A stretch of DNA of 64,000 bases from Algibacter lectus (lineage in GTDB: Bacteria > Bacteroidota > Bacteroidia > Flavobacteriales > Flavobacteriaceae): assembly GCF_900112395.1 (NCBI RefSeq), contig NZ_FOLN01000006.1, positions 124,001 to 188,000 of the forward strand, given 5' to 3'. This document shows positions 34,805 through 44,156 of this stretch, one piece after another. Under the pieces are notes generated by a model that was not told the origin of the DNA, ran no database searches, and worked only from the letters and a program-made list of their open reading frames with translations. Made by a program: the position numbers and the translations under genes. Positions within the stretch are counted from its first letter, which is position 1; each line of letters begins with the position of its first letter.

Positions 34805-35854
34805 TTAGATGATTAACATCGCATCACCATAACTGTAGAATTTATATTTTTCTTTTACAGCTTCTTCGTATGCTTTTTTAGCAAAATCGTGACCTGCAAA
34901 TGCCGAAATCATCATTAACAATGTAGATTTTGGTGTATGGAAGTTAGTAATCATGCAGTTTGCGATACTAAAATCGTATGGAGGGAAAATAAATTTATTT
35001 GTCCAACCTTCTACTTCGTTAAGTTTTCCGCTTGTTGAAACGGCACTCTCTATGGCACGCATAGCTGTAGTTCCTACGGCGCAAATACGACGTTTTTCAC
35101 TAAGTGCTGTGTTTACAATCTCGACTGCTTTAGCTTCAATTTTAAGCTCTTCGCTATCCATTTTATGCTTAGACAAATCTTCTACTTCTACAGGGTTAAA
35201 AGTACCTAAACCTACGTGTAACGTAACCTCTGCAAATTTAACACCTTTAATTTCTAAACGTTTTAATAGGTGTCTAGAAAAGTGAAGTCCGGCAGTTGGT
35301 GCCGCTACAGCTCCTTCTGTTTTTGCGTATATAGTTTGGTAACGATCTTGATCTTCTGGTTCTACATCTCGTTTGATGTATTTAGGAAGAGGTGTTTCGC
35401 CTAGCTCGTTTAATTTTTTACGGAACTCGGTGTACGATCCATCATATAAAAAACGTAAAGTACGCCCTCTAGATGTTGTGTTATCAATAACTTCAGCTAC
35501 TAACGTTTCGTCGTCTCCAAAGTATAATTTATTTCCTATTCTTATTTTACGTGCTGGATCTACTAAAACGTCCCAAAGGCGTTGTTCTTCATTTAATTCT
35601 CTTAATAAAAAAACTTCGATTCTAGCACCTGTTTTTTCTTTGTTTCCGTATAAACGGGCTGGAAAAACTTTGGTATCATTTAAAATTAAAACATCGTCTT
35701 CCTGAAAATAATCAATAATGTCTTTAAACATCTTATGTTCAATAGTCTGCTCTTTTCTGTTAAGCACCATTAAACGTGACTCATCTCTGTTTTCAGCTGG
35801 ATATTCCGCTAATAATTCATCTGGTAAATTGAAACCAAAATGTGATAATTTCAT
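34805..35854 (-). CDS. queA: S-adenosylmethionine:tRNA ribosyltransferase-isomerase
   Basis: QueA transfers and isomerises the ribosyl part of SAM onto preQ1 in tRNA, the penultimate step of queuosine synthesis. The 349-residue protein shows family blocks from the start ([28 protein letters not shown]), the central [32 protein letters not shown], and the C-terminal [18 protein letters not shown]. Length is typical. It is a single-gene unit with its own terminator, and aroA lies 115 bp upstream in the same direction. Confidence 0.96.
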   Translation of the reverse strand: MKLSHFGFNLPDELLAEYPAENRDESRLMVLNRKEQTIEHKMFKDIIDYFQEDDVLILNDTKVFPARLYGNKEKTGARIEVFLLRELNEEQRLWDVLVDPARKIRIGNKLYFGDDETLVAEVIDNTTSRGRTLRFLYDGSYTEFRKKLNELGETPLPKYIKRDVEPEDQDRYQTIYAKTEGAVAAPTAGLHFSRHLLKRLEIKGVKFAEVTLHVGLGTFNPVEVEDLSKHKMDSEELKIEAKAVEIVNTALSEKRRICAVGTTAMRAIESAVSTSGKLNEVEGWTNKFIFPPYDFSIANCMITNFHTPKSTLLMMISAFAGHDFAKKAYEEAVKEKYKFYSYGDAMLII

Positions 35855-35969
35855 TCAAAAAGGTTTTAAGTTAATGTGTTTTAATTTATTCTGAGCTTCC
35901 CTAGAAAAAATTCTAACCGCTGCAAATATACAATCTGAGCATAGGGGTTGTCAAGTAAATGCGTGGTTA

Positions 35970-37196
35970 TTATTCGGTTATTTTAAAACCGATAGCTTTT
36001 AAGTCGTCCCAAAACGTTGGGTATGACTTAGATACCACGGCAGCATGTTCTATAATTAATGATGTTTTTAGGGCTAAAGGCGCGAATGCCATAGCCATAC
36101 GGTGATCGTTATAGGTTGCTATTGGTACTAATTCCTTTATTTTAGTTGATGGTGCCAAGTGTAAAGACTTATCTGTGATTTTTACTTCGCCACCTAGTTT
36201 TTCAATTTCGGTTTTTAAAGCAACTAATCTATCTGTTTCTTTAATTTTTAGAGTGTGCAAACCTATTAAATCGCAAGGCATACCTAATGCAAAGCATGTT
36301 ACTGCTATGGTTTGAGCAATATCCGGCGCGTTTTTTAAATCTAAACTTATTGTTGATTCGCTAGCTTTTTCTTTTTTTAATGTGATAGAATTACCGTTAA
36401 ATGTACTAGTTACTCCAAAGTGTTTGTAAATCTCAACTAACACAGAATCGCCTTGTAAAGAATTCTCTTTGTATGATGATAAAGTGATTTCTGTACCAAT
36501 ATCACTAATAGCTGCAATACTGAAATAATATGATGCCGAAGACCAATCGGACTCAACAACTAATGTTTTTGGTGTTAATGCTTTTGTATTTGGTTTTACG
36601 GTAATAACATTACCAACAAACGACGACTCTACACCTATTTCGTCGAGTAAGCTTAACGTCATGTTTATATATGGTACCGATGTAATTTCGCCTTCTAACG
36701 TTAACTCCAAACCATTTTCTAGTTTTGAAGCTATTAATAATAAAGCTGAAATATATTGACTACTTACATTTGCTTTTAGAGACACTTTATGATTTGATAG
36801 TTTTTTTCCTGTAATTTTTATTGGTGGAAAACCATCGTTATCTACATAACTTATTTCGGCTCCAAGATCTTGAAGGGCTTCAACTAAAATTTTAATTGGA
36901 CGCTCCGTCATTCTTTTAGACCCCGTAAGTGTTACTTCTCTTCCTTCTTGAATTGAAAAATACGCGGTTAAAAATCGCATGGCTGTTCCGGCATGGTGTA
37001 TATCTACCACGTTAGATTTCGAGCTTAAAGCATTCGTCATTAAATTACTATCATCGGAGTTTGATACATTTTCAAGTTTAAATTCCGGATAAAGTGCTTG
37101 TAATAATAACAAACGGTTAGATTCACTTTTTGAACCTGTAATTATAACTGCCGATTTTTGGTTTTCGAGTTTCGATTTATGAAGAGTAATATTCAT
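35970..37196 (-). CDS. aroA: 3-phosphoshikimate 1-carboxyvinyltransferase (EPSP synthase)
   Basis: AroA joins phosphoenolpyruvate to shikimate-3-phosphate, the sixth step of the shikimate pathway that feeds the aromatic operon at 44-48 kb. The 408 residues contain the conserved GSKSESNRLLLLQAL, GTAMRFLTAYFS, SKRMTERPI, VESDWSSASYYFSI, KETDRLVALKTEIEKLGG and TYNDHRMAMAFAPLAL blocks, including the substrate-binding Lys, Arg and Asp/His positions. At 408 residues it is on the short side (E. coli 427) but within the Bacteroidota range. The N-terminal PEP-binding Lys is in GSKSESN. Confidence 0.95.
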   Translation of the reverse strand: MNITLHKSKLENQKSAVIITGSKSESNRLLLLQALYPEFKLENVSNSDDSNLMTNALSSKSNVVDIHHAGTAMRFLTAYFSIQEGREVTLTGSKRMTERPIKILVEALQDLGAEISYVDNDGFPPIKITGKKLSNHKVSLKANVSSQYISALLLIASKLENGLELTLEGEITSVPYINMTLSLLDEIGVESSFVGNVITVKPNTKALTPKTLVVESDWSSASYYFSIAAISDIGTEITLSSYKENSLQGDSVLVEIYKHFGVTSTFNGNSITLKKEKASESTISLDLKNAPDIAQTIAVTCFALGMPCDLIGLHTLKIKETDRLVALKTEIEKLGGEVKITDKSLHLAPSTKIKELVPIATYNDHRMAMAFAPLALKTSLIIEHAAVVSKSYPTFWDDLKAIGFKITE

Positions 37197-37228
37197 TGTA
37201 AAATTCTATACGTTTAAAGCCTGCTAAT

Positions 37229-37555
37229 TTACTTTAATTTTTCGTTATTATGGTGTCTATCGTGGTCGCGTTTTCCTTTCTTATACATTCTTTCATCGAA
37301 AGCTTTTTGTAAATCGACTCCGGTTTGGTTTGCTAAACAAAGTACAACGAATAAAACATCGGCTAATTCTTCACCTAAATCTTTGTTTTTATCACTTTCT
37401 TTTTCGCTTTGCTCGCCGTATCTCCGGGCAATTATTCTAGCTACCTCCCCTACTTCTTCAGTAAGTTGAGCCATATTGGTTAACTCGTTAAAATAACGAA
37501 CGCCATGTTCTTTTATCCAATTATCTACTTCTTGCTGTGCGTTTTCTATATTCAT
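37229..37555 (-). CDS. MazG-like nucleotide pyrophosphohydrolase
   Basis: This small all-alpha NTP pyrophosphatase-like protein removes pyrophosphate from (often non-canonical) nucleoside triphosphates. The 108 residues carry the paired acidic metal motifs TEEVGEV and GEELADVLFVV, separated as in the MazG/dUTPase-like superfamily (EExxE and ExxD). The substrate is unknown. It overlaps the stop of the DUF3857 gene downstream by one base and lies 32 bp before aroA, so it is probably part of one transcript from the DUF3857 gene pair region or its own promoter. It is cytoplasmic. Confidence 0.9.
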   Translation of the reverse strand: MNIENAQQEVDNWIKEHGVRYFNELTNMAQLTEEVGEVARIIARRYGEQSEKESDKNKDLGEELADVLFVVLCLANQTGVDLQKAFDERMYKKGKRDHDRHHNNEKLK

Positions 37556-39540
37556 TATATTCTACTTAAAACTATTTGTTCGTTTTCTTTTTCTATCATT
37601 TGTGCAAAATACGACTTTAAAGCTTCGTAATAGGCCGGATTAATAATAGCAGAATTAACCTCATGTAAAACTGATACCTGTATTGTATTTCCAGTACCGC
37701 TAACTTGATAAATAAATTTCCCCAAATCATCGGGTAATTCTAAACCTCCAGATTCTGGCAGACTTTCTATTCTATATCCTTCAGGTATTTTTACTACTAT
37801 TTTACTATTCATTTTAGATGGATACCCAAAATCTACAGGAAATTCTCTTTTACTTAATTTAAAAGGGTTATCTGTGGTTTTCAAAAAAAACAATGGCGAA
37901 AAATACATTTTATCCCCAATAATATCTGCTTGACTTTCTTTTACAAATTTATAAGACTCAACAATAGGCTTACTTAAATCTAATTCATTTTTAACATTGT
38001 AATCCGAAATTTCTAGCCCACCATAATTATTTTCTAATCGAGCTATAAAATCATCACGATCCACATCAATATAACGTTCTCTGAACGACAATGCTTTATG
38101 ACTCTTTTTTATACTCCTGTATCCACCAGACAAATCTCCATTTTCCGATAAACTAGCCATAAAAAACACTGAATTCTGAGAGGTTTGTTTTGGGTATAAA
38201 TCTATTAACGTAGAACCACCTGCTTCCGCTATAACACGTCCTTGCCAATTTAGTGTTCTAAAAGGTAAAACATTAGGCCTACTAAATCTACTTGTACCAT
38301 CTAAAAGCATACCTCCATCATTTATCTTTACATAACTCACAACATAATTATAGCCTTCTAAGGTTGGAAATAATGGTACGCCATGTTGCCTTGTGCTTAC
38401 CAAAACAGGATAAGCTCTAAGTCCGGCATGTTGTAACATAGCAGTAAGCATTAAATTAATTTCCGCTACATTACCTACTTGCTCTTTATACGCTTTCTTC
38501 ACACCATCATTGGTTCCATAACCGTAATAACCGTTCCATTTCACTTTGTTTTTCACGTAGTTAAATATTAACGTAGTACGCTGTATAGGGTCGGATACTG
38601 TAGATATTAATGCATCTATTTCTTCTTCAAAATAGCCTTTTTTATTTAATTCTGGTCCAAAATTTGAGTTGTCGTAAATAGTATTTACCACATCCGACCA
38701 CGATGTAGTATAGGATTTTATAGGCGCATCTGGGTATTTAGTGTAAGATAATTCATATTTAACCGAAGACTTATAATTATTAATATTATTAACATAAGGT
38801 TCATCTTTTAACGCTGGTACATTATTCAAATCAAACTCTGTAATATTTTTTTTAAAATTTAAATCTTCGGAATAAGACCTTCCTATACTCGTTCTACTCG
38901 TAAGTTTTATTTTATCAGCTTGACTACTCTTTTTAGGCGTAATACTTAAATAACCTCTAGTACTTTCTTTAAAAGTAAAATATTCAGGAGCCTCAAATCT
39001 CGCTTGTATTTTTTTAACAGGTATATCATACTGAAATACAAATTGATCTACATTATATATAAATGGGGAGTTTACCCTATACTTATACTCTACAATACAT
39101 CCAGGTTTTATATCCGGCATGGTAAATTTATACTCGTTGGTATATTTTGATAATTCTGTTTTAAAAATACCATCTTTCGATAATTTAGTTTCTTCAACTT
39201 TACCATTTACCAAATGATAAGTGTAGGCTTTTAGATTCCTAATTTCCTCGTCAGAACCTCCACTTGTACTCAATCTATTAGTTTTCGTTGCATAATCGAA
39301 TCCTTCTTGATTGTAAATCTTAATACGCTCATGTACCTCAGTCACCAACCTAAAGCCACTTGGCTCAACATACTCATAAAAAGATTTTCTATATTTATAT
39401 AAATAGGTTGCACTTGCAGAAGAATCTAAAGGATTAAATTTTTCTTGTAGTTCTTCTTTAGATACTTTCCCAAAATGATAATCTTGGGCAAATACAGTTA
39501 AGGAAAAACAAAGAGTTAATAATAGTGAGGTTAATTTCAT
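37555..39540 (-). CDS. DUF3857 / transglutaminase-core protein with lost catalytic residues
   Basis: This secreted protein (signal peptide MKLTSLLLTLCFSLTVFAQ) of 661 residues has an N-terminal DUF3857 beta domain (about 50-230), a transglutaminase-like core (about 310-420), and a C-terminal beta domain. Aligned by eye with its neighbour, the catalytic GDC becomes GNV (Val358 in place of Cys) and the catalytic His becomes Tyr399 (GYNYVVS), while an acidic residue (Asp414, LLDGTSRF) remains. It therefore looks like a non-catalytic paralogue with a binding or structural role, although the fold seems intact. The stop overlaps the MazG-like gene's ATG by one base. The paralogue is 9 bp upstream. 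Confidence 0.9.
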   Translation of the reverse strand: MKLTSLLLTLCFSLTVFAQDYHFGKVSKEELQEKFNPLDSSASATYLYKYRKSFYEYVEPSGFRLVTEVHERIKIYNQEGFDYATKTNRLSTSGGSDEEIRNLKAYTYHLVNGKVEETKLSKDGIFKTELSKYTNEYKFTMPDIKPGCIVEYKYRVNSPFIYNVDQFVFQYDIPVKKIQARFEAPEYFTFKESTRGYLSITPKKSSQADKIKLTSRTSIGRSYSEDLNFKKNITEFDLNNVPALKDEPYVNNINNYKSSVKYELSYTKYPDAPIKSYTTSWSDVVNTIYDNSNFGPELNKKGYFEEEIDALISTVSDPIQRTTLIFNYVKNKVKWNGYYGYGTNDGVKKAYKEQVGNVAEINLMLTAMLQHAGLRAYPVLVSTRQHGVPLFPTLEGYNYVVSYVKINDGGMLLDGTSRFSRPNVLPFRTLNWQGRVIAEAGGSTLIDLYPKQTSQNSVFFMASLSENGDLSGGYRSIKKSHKALSFRERYIDVDRDDFIARLENNYGGLEISDYNVKNELDLSKPIVESYKFVKESQADIIGDKMYFSPLFFLKTTDNPFKLSKREFPVDFGYPSKMNSKIVVKIPEGYRIESLPESGGLELPDDLGKFIYQVSGTGNTIQVSVLHEVNSAIINPAYYEALKSYFAQMIEKENEQIVLSRI

Positions 39541-39549
39541 AGTATAATT

Positions 39550-41457
39550 TTACTTTTTAATTAATGCGACTTTAGCGTTATCGAGTTTTGAGACTTCTTT
39601 ATAAAAGGTTCTAAACGCAGCATAATCTTCTTTAGGGAATTCACCATCGTTTATAATAAAAGTTCTTTTATATTTTATTTTAGAATTATCAATAACCGAA
39701 ATTTCTGTGGTATAGCTACCAAAATCGGTTTCCAGCGACTGTCCCTTTGGTAATGATTCTATATTATAATCTGGTGGTAAATTAATTTCTACCTCATCTA
39801 CATCTTTAAAACCTCTGTTTATTTTTAACGGAAGTTTTCTACTTCTATATCTATCAGGAATATGTGTATTTCTATTTAAAACATTTAAATTAACAAGCAT
39901 ACGCTCACCTACTTTTTTGGTGTAATTAACAGCTTGAAAATTGATATTTTCAATTAATTCTATGGTGTTTTTATCATTTTCAATACTCATGCTATTTATA
40001 GACATGTTGTTTATGTATTTCCAACGCCTTTTGTAATACACATCTAAATCACGTTCTGTCTCTGTTTCTAACCAATATTTATTATCGTATTGAATACCTT
40101 TTGAATTTACATTTACCATAGCCTTAATCGAACCATCATTTGATATATCACAAATTCCCTTTATGGTTTGTAAACTTTCCTCTGGAATATATTTTTTGGT
40201 ATGTTGTATTTTTCCGCCTTCTGGAGTAATCACCAAAACATCTCTATCGTCTGTAAAATCACCAATAAAACCGAAAGGCAATTTCTGACTTGTACACTCT
40301 AACCAGATATCCTCATCGTTATTCGGGATATTCAGAATAACATGATTGCCTTGCATAGCTGCAAAATCTTTTTCTAAACTACGTTGAGAATCTCCAGCGA
40401 AGACTACAGAATAGTTAGATTCTATACCAACGGCATTAAGCAAAGCCATGGTATAATTTGTTAGACCTTTACAATCGCCATAGCCCAACCTATCTACTTC
40501 TGATGCATTAAAAGGTTGCCAACCTCCAATACCAACTTGCACACTTATATAACGTACTTTATCTTGAACGTATTGATATATTTTTTTCGCTTTTGCTATA
40601 TTATCAGGTTCGTTTTTAACCAATTCCTGAATTTTAATTATAGTCCCTTCCGATAGGTCGTGTGTGCTTTTTATTAAATCGTGATACATCCAAGTTCCAA
40701 ATTCGTTCCAATTTTCAACTTCAGAATTAACTCCTTTTAAAGAAAACTGTTTTGAAGCAAACATCACTTTTGGAACAATATCGGAAAAATTAGGACTATA
40801 GTCTTCTGGCTTAATTCCAGAAACATTTTTTATACTGTAATGTATTTTCGTTGAAGTAAGGTCTTTACTAATTTTATAACCTTCAATATTCTTTTCTTTT
40901 TTCCTAATAACAAGTTCTTCGGGGAAACTTAAGGTATAACTGCTATTTTCAACACTTAAAAAATATTCGGTTACTGGAAAAAACGAATTAATAAACGCGG
41001 TATTATTAGTTTCGTATTCCGAATTAAACTCAATAGTATATGGATATTTTATGGGAGTATATTCTAGATATTTTACTCGAGAATCGGAGTATAATGTACC
41101 GCCATCTACAGCACTTACATCTCTAAAATCTTTCTCTTTTATCTTCTTAATAACCTTACCGAAGTTATCGTAAACCAGCACCTCTAATGTTTTAACATTT
41201 ACATTATCATCATAATGCATGTAGGCATTAACAGCATCGTTCCCTTCTTTATTTAGTACAGTTACAATACGTTTTTCGGTAACCAACATACTTTGCGAAG
41301 ACTGCAAAATAATAGTGGTAGCATCATCTCTAACAACAGCGTTAGCATTTTGCTTTAAATTATCGGGAATACTAAAACTAGTGTATAAATTTTGTTGAGA
41401 AAAACTAAAAAGTGTTACGAGTAAAAATAGTGTATTGAGAATACGCTTTATAATCAT
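39550..41457 (-). CDS. DUF3857 / transglutaminase-core secreted protein, catalytic residues intact
   Basis: This 635-residue secreted protein (signal peptide ending LFSFSQ) has an N-terminal DUF3857 domain followed by a transglutaminase-type cysteine-enzyme core. The triad candidates are Cys329 (RLGYGDCKGLTNY), His372 (QGNHVILNIP) and Glu387 (IWLECTSQ). Such DUF3857/transglutaminase genes are common in Bacteroidota, and their substrates are unknown. A periplasmic peptidase or amidase on envelope material is a reasonable inference. It is the upstream member of a tandem pair and lies 9 bp from the degenerate paralogue, so the two products may act together. The C-terminal beta domain (about 500-630) resembles the one in the paralogue. 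Confidence 0.91.
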   Translation of the reverse strand: MIIKRILNTLFLLVTLFSFSQQNLYTSFSIPDNLKQNANAVVRDDATTIILQSSQSMLVTEKRIVTVLNKEGNDAVNAYMHYDDNVNVKTLEVLVYDNFGKVIKKIKEKDFRDVSAVDGGTLYSDSRVKYLEYTPIKYPYTIEFNSEYETNNTAFINSFFPVTEYFLSVENSSYTLSFPEELVIRKKEKNIEGYKISKDLTSTKIHYSIKNVSGIKPEDYSPNFSDIVPKVMFASKQFSLKGVNSEVENWNEFGTWMYHDLIKSTHDLSEGTIIKIQELVKNEPDNIAKAKKIYQYVQDKVRYISVQVGIGGWQPFNASEVDRLGYGDCKGLTNYTMALLNAVGIESNYSVVFAGDSQRSLEKDFAAMQGNHVILNIPNNDEDIWLECTSQKLPFGFIGDFTDDRDVLVITPEGGKIQHTKKYIPEESLQTIKGICDISNDGSIKAMVNVNSKGIQYDNKYWLETETERDLDVYYKRRWKYINNMSINSMSIENDKNTIELIENINFQAVNYTKKVGERMLVNLNVLNRNTHIPDRYRSRKLPLKINRGFKDVDEVEINLPPDYNIESLPKGQSLETDFGSYTTEISVIDNSKIKYKRTFIINDGEFPKEDYAAFRTFYKEVSKLDNAKVALIKK

Positions 41458-41515
41458 GAAAAAGGGGTTATGTTTATTTTACAGCGCCTAGTTATTTAAA
41501 CTATAGTAAAACGAA

Positions 41516-42043
41516 CTAATTTGTTCCCTTTTTAAATTTTACAACTAAAAACCTGACAGCTAATATAATAAAACACGGTAAAAATATGTATTTAAATTCG
41601 CTTAAAATCACCTGAATTCCACGTTGAGAAATAAAATTTCCAATACCAATAGGTGAAACGCGTATATCTTGAAAAGGAAAGAAATATCGATCGTTATTGA
41701 AAGGAATAAAAAAGCCCACACCTTTTCCTCTGGAAGTCATAGCATCTAAAATACCATGAGACATTGTTGAAATAAAAATGACTAAAAACCAAATTACTTT
41801 ATTATTCCGACCTAAAGTAAACATTAAAATCAGTGCCCAAATTAAAGCAAACACTATAGAATGCGTAATGCCTCTATGCCCTAACGGGTCGCCATAAGCA
41901 ATACCTAAATTGAAACCAAGAACATCAAAATCGGGCAAAATTGTAGAAAACACCGCAGCCCATAGCAACCACTTTAAATTTTGCTTATTGGCTACTTTCA
42001 CTAAAGTGTACCCAACCATGCCATGCCCAAAAATGGATGCCAT
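41516..42043 (-). CDS. YdjM/LexA-regulated-type membrane metal-dependent hydrolase family protein
   Basis: This 175-residue integral membrane protein belongs to the family often called membrane-bound metal-dependent hydrolase (YdjM). It carries the family's conserved polar motifs: FGHGMVGYTL at the start, the acidic block STILPDFDVLGF, the PLGHRGITHSIVFAL block, and STMSHGILDAMTSRG, with about four hydrophobic helices. His/Asp clusters on the membrane face probably bind metal, but no reaction has been proven for the family. Its start overlaps the dtd stop by one base, so it is translated with dtd. Confidence 0.88.
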   Translation of the reverse strand: MASIFGHGMVGYTLVKVANKQNLKWLLWAAVFSTILPDFDVLGFNLGIAYGDPLGHRGITHSIVFALIWALILMFTLGRNNKVIWFLVIFISTMSHGILDAMTSRGKGVGFFIPFNNDRYFFPFQDIRVSPIGIGNFISQRGIQVILSEFKYIFLPCFIILAVRFLVVKFKKGTN

Positions 42044-42495
42044 TACTCTTTATTTTTTGTATCTATAATTATGGTAACTGGGCCATCGTTTAGTAACTCT
42101 ACCTTCATATCGGCTCCAAATTGTCCGGTTTGCACGGTTTTCCCTAAATCTTGTTCAATTTGTTTTACAAACGCTTCATACAATGGTATAGCAACATCAG
42201 GCCTCGCTGCTTTTATATAGCTTGGGCGATTGCCTTTTTTAGTAGAAGCTTGAAGTGTAAATTGACTTACCACAATAACATCACCACAAGTATCTTTTAA
42301 GGAATGATTCATCACATCATTATCATCAGAAAAAATTCGAAGATTCACAATTTTATTCGAAAGCCAAACAATATCACCATGCTCATCCTCATTTACAATT
42401 CCTAAAAGAATTAAAAGTCCACTTTCTATATTGGCTACTTTTTCACCTTCAATAGTTACGCTAGCTTTTGTAACGCGCTGTATAACTGCTTTCAT
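42043..42495 (-). CDS. dtd: D-aminoacyl-tRNA deacylase
   Basis: Dtd removes D-amino acids (and glycine from tRNA-Ala) wrongly attached to tRNA. The 150-residue protein has the family start MKAVIQRVTKASVTIEGE, the Ser-Gln active-site block VSQFTLQASTKKGNRPSY and the C-terminal Gly-cisPro-like block LNDGPVTIIIDT. Length is exactly typical. It overlaps the following membrane protein gene by one base and lies about 95 bp downstream of rsgA, all in one direction. Confidence 0.96.
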   Translation of the reverse strand: MKAVIQRVTKASVTIEGEKVANIESGLLILLGIVNEDEHGDIVWLSNKIVNLRIFSDDNDVMNHSLKDTCGDVIVVSQFTLQASTKKGNRPSYIKAARPDVAIPLYEAFVKQIEQDLGKTVQTGQFGADMKVELLNDGPVTIIIDTKNKE

Positions 42496-42590
42496 CTATT
42501 TAACTGCATTTTATAAAACCTAACAAATGTATTTTTAATGTTTAAGTAAATTACCCTTACGGGGAAATGCCTCATTGATTAAAATTAGTA

Positions 42591-43544
42591 CTATTCCCAA
42601 ATATCTGTTCTGTAATGCTCATCTTCCCCCTCTACAAGTTGAATATAACTTCGGTAACGAGAATACTCAATATCACCTTCATCTAAAGCATCTTTAACAG
42701 CACACTTTGGTTCTTTGATATGCAAGCAATTATTGAATTTACAATCTTGTTTTAAAGCGAAAAACTCAGGAAAATAATCCCCAATTTCTTCCTTTTCCAT
42801 ATCAACAACACCAAAACCTTTAATTCCTGGTGTGTCTATAATTTGAGCACCAAAACTTAAATCGAACATCTCGGCAAAAGTTGTAGTATGTTGCCCTTGC
42901 ATATGTTGCGTAGAAATTGCCTTGGTTTTTATATTTAAATCTGGTTCAATAGCATTTACAAGTGTAGATTTCCCAACTCCAGAATGCCCAGAAAACAAAC
43001 TAACCTTACCATGCATTAAAGCCTTTACTTTGTCTACATTTTTACATGTAACGGCAGATACACCAATACACTCGTAACCTATTTTTCTATAAATATGCGC
43101 CAAATATTTTACTTCGTCTAGTGTTTCTTGATTGTAAGTATCAATTTTATTGAACAATAAAATCGTTTTAATTGAATAAGCATTTGCCGTTACCAAAAAC
43201 CTGTCGATAAAACTGGTTAATGTTGGCGGATTATTAATAGTTATCATTAAAAAAACCTGATCTATATTGGCCGAAATGATGTGTGTTTGCTTTGATAGAT
43301 TTACAGATTTACGTACAATGTAATTAAACCTATCGTGTATGTTATGTATAATCCCGGATTCTTGATTATTATCGGTTTCTATTTCGAAATCTACAATGTC
43401 GCCCACAGCAATTGGGTTGGTACTTTTAATGCCTTTAATTCTAAATTTCCCCTTTATCCGGCATTCGTAAGTATCACCCAATTCGGTTTTTACGGTATAC
43501 CAACTTCCTGTAGATTTATAAACGCGTCCTGTCATAGTTTTCAA
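42591..43544 (-). CDS. rsgA: Small ribosomal subunit biogenesis GTPase RsgA
   Basis: RsgA is a circularly permuted GTPase that acts late in 30S subunit maturation. The 317 residues show an N-terminal OB-fold (about 1-75), the G4 motif FNKID near 130, G1 P-loop SGHSGVGKSTLV near 183, G3 DTPGI and, at the C-terminus, the zinc-binding knuckle CKFNNCLHIKEPKC. The order G4-G1-G3 is the diagnostic permutation. It is divergent from the small secreted protein gene 78 bp away. Confidence 0.96.
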   Translation of the reverse strand: MKTMTGRVYKSTGSWYTVKTELGDTYECRIKGKFRIKGIKSTNPIAVGDIVDFEIETDNNQESGIIHNIHDRFNYIVRKSVNLSKQTHIISANIDQVFLMITINNPPTLTSFIDRFLVTANAYSIKTILLFNKIDTYNQETLDEVKYLAHIYRKIGYECIGVSAVTCKNVDKVKALMHGKVSLFSGHSGVGKSTLVNAIEPDLNIKTKAISTQHMQGQHTTTFAEMFDLSFGAQIIDTPGIKGFGVVDMEKEEIGDYFPEFFALKQDCKFNNCLHIKEPKCAVKDALDEGDIEYSRYRSYIQLVEGEDEHYRTDIWE

Positions 43545-43622
43545 AAATAATCTAAATTAATTATTTATTGATTAAGAGTTTATATTTATATTAGCTTCTT
43601 AACACAAAAACCCCAAAAACAC

Positions 43623-44072
43623 ATGAAAAAAATTTTATTTGTATTGAGTATTTCTTTATTCTCTTTAATTGAAGTAAATGCTCAAGTTGAGTACAAGGTT
43701 GTAACAAGTATAGAATCTATTGTACCTAATGGTTTAGGTCGCTCTAGAATGATTAGTGCGAACGAGAAAAAAGATTACAAAGAGTTTACTACAACACAAA
43801 CCGAAGACGATAATTCTAGAAACAAATCTAAACGTGATGAAATACGCGTCAAAGGTTATGACGAAACCAAATTATTAAACTTCTACAACGTTGGAGGTAT
43901 TCGTTTTCAAAACATAGCTGCTAATGATGCTATTATTACATCTAAAATCAATACAATGATTGAAGAAGGATGGGAATTAGCATTTGTAAATAGCGCTGTT
44001 GAAAGCGAAGGAGGTAAAGGTGATGGAAAAGGCATCTTTATTACTCGTTATCTTTTTAAAAGAAATATATAA
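43623..44072 (+). CDS. Small secreted protein, DUF4177-like tail
   Basis: I do not recognise a defined function. The 149-residue protein has a signal peptide (MKKILFVLSISLFSLIEVNAQ). The middle is strongly charged (about 50-85, Thr/Glu/Asp/Lys-rich). The C-terminal 60 residues (LNFYNVGGIRFQNI, then MIEEGWELAFVNSAVE and TRYLFKR) resemble the YK-V...GWE-V pattern of the small DUF4177 family, the first residues of mature protein (VEYKVVTS) giving the matching strand. It is a single gene with its own terminator, between two minus-strand units. Confidence 0.75.
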   Translation: MKKILFVLSISLFSLIEVNAQVEYKVVTSIESIVPNGLGRSRMISANEKKDYKEFTTTQTEDDNSRNKSKRDEIRVKGYDETKLLNFYNVGGIRFQNIAANDAIITSKINTMIEEGWELAFVNSAVESEGGKGDGKGIFITRYLFKRNI

Positions 44073-44092
44073 ATTCTTTTTATTCTAAAAAT

Positions 44093-44132
44093 AAAAAGCC
44101 TCGTTTCTAAAATTAAAGAAACGAGGCTTTTT
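44093..44132. terminator. Bidirectional terminator
   Basis: A 16-bp perfect stem (AAAAAGCCTCGTTTCT and its complement) with an 8-nt loop and A/T runs on both sides lies between the secreted protein gene (plus) and the end of the aromatic operon (minus), serving both. Confidence 0.93.
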
Positions 44133-44156
44133 TTATTCATCAAGAAATAACAGTTA

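Noticed and set aside
42540-42575. TTACCCTTACGGGGAAATGCC hairpin-like sequence before dtd
   Set aside because: It resembles the first block of family A repeats (minus strand), but the other blocks are absent, so I cannot call it a copy.
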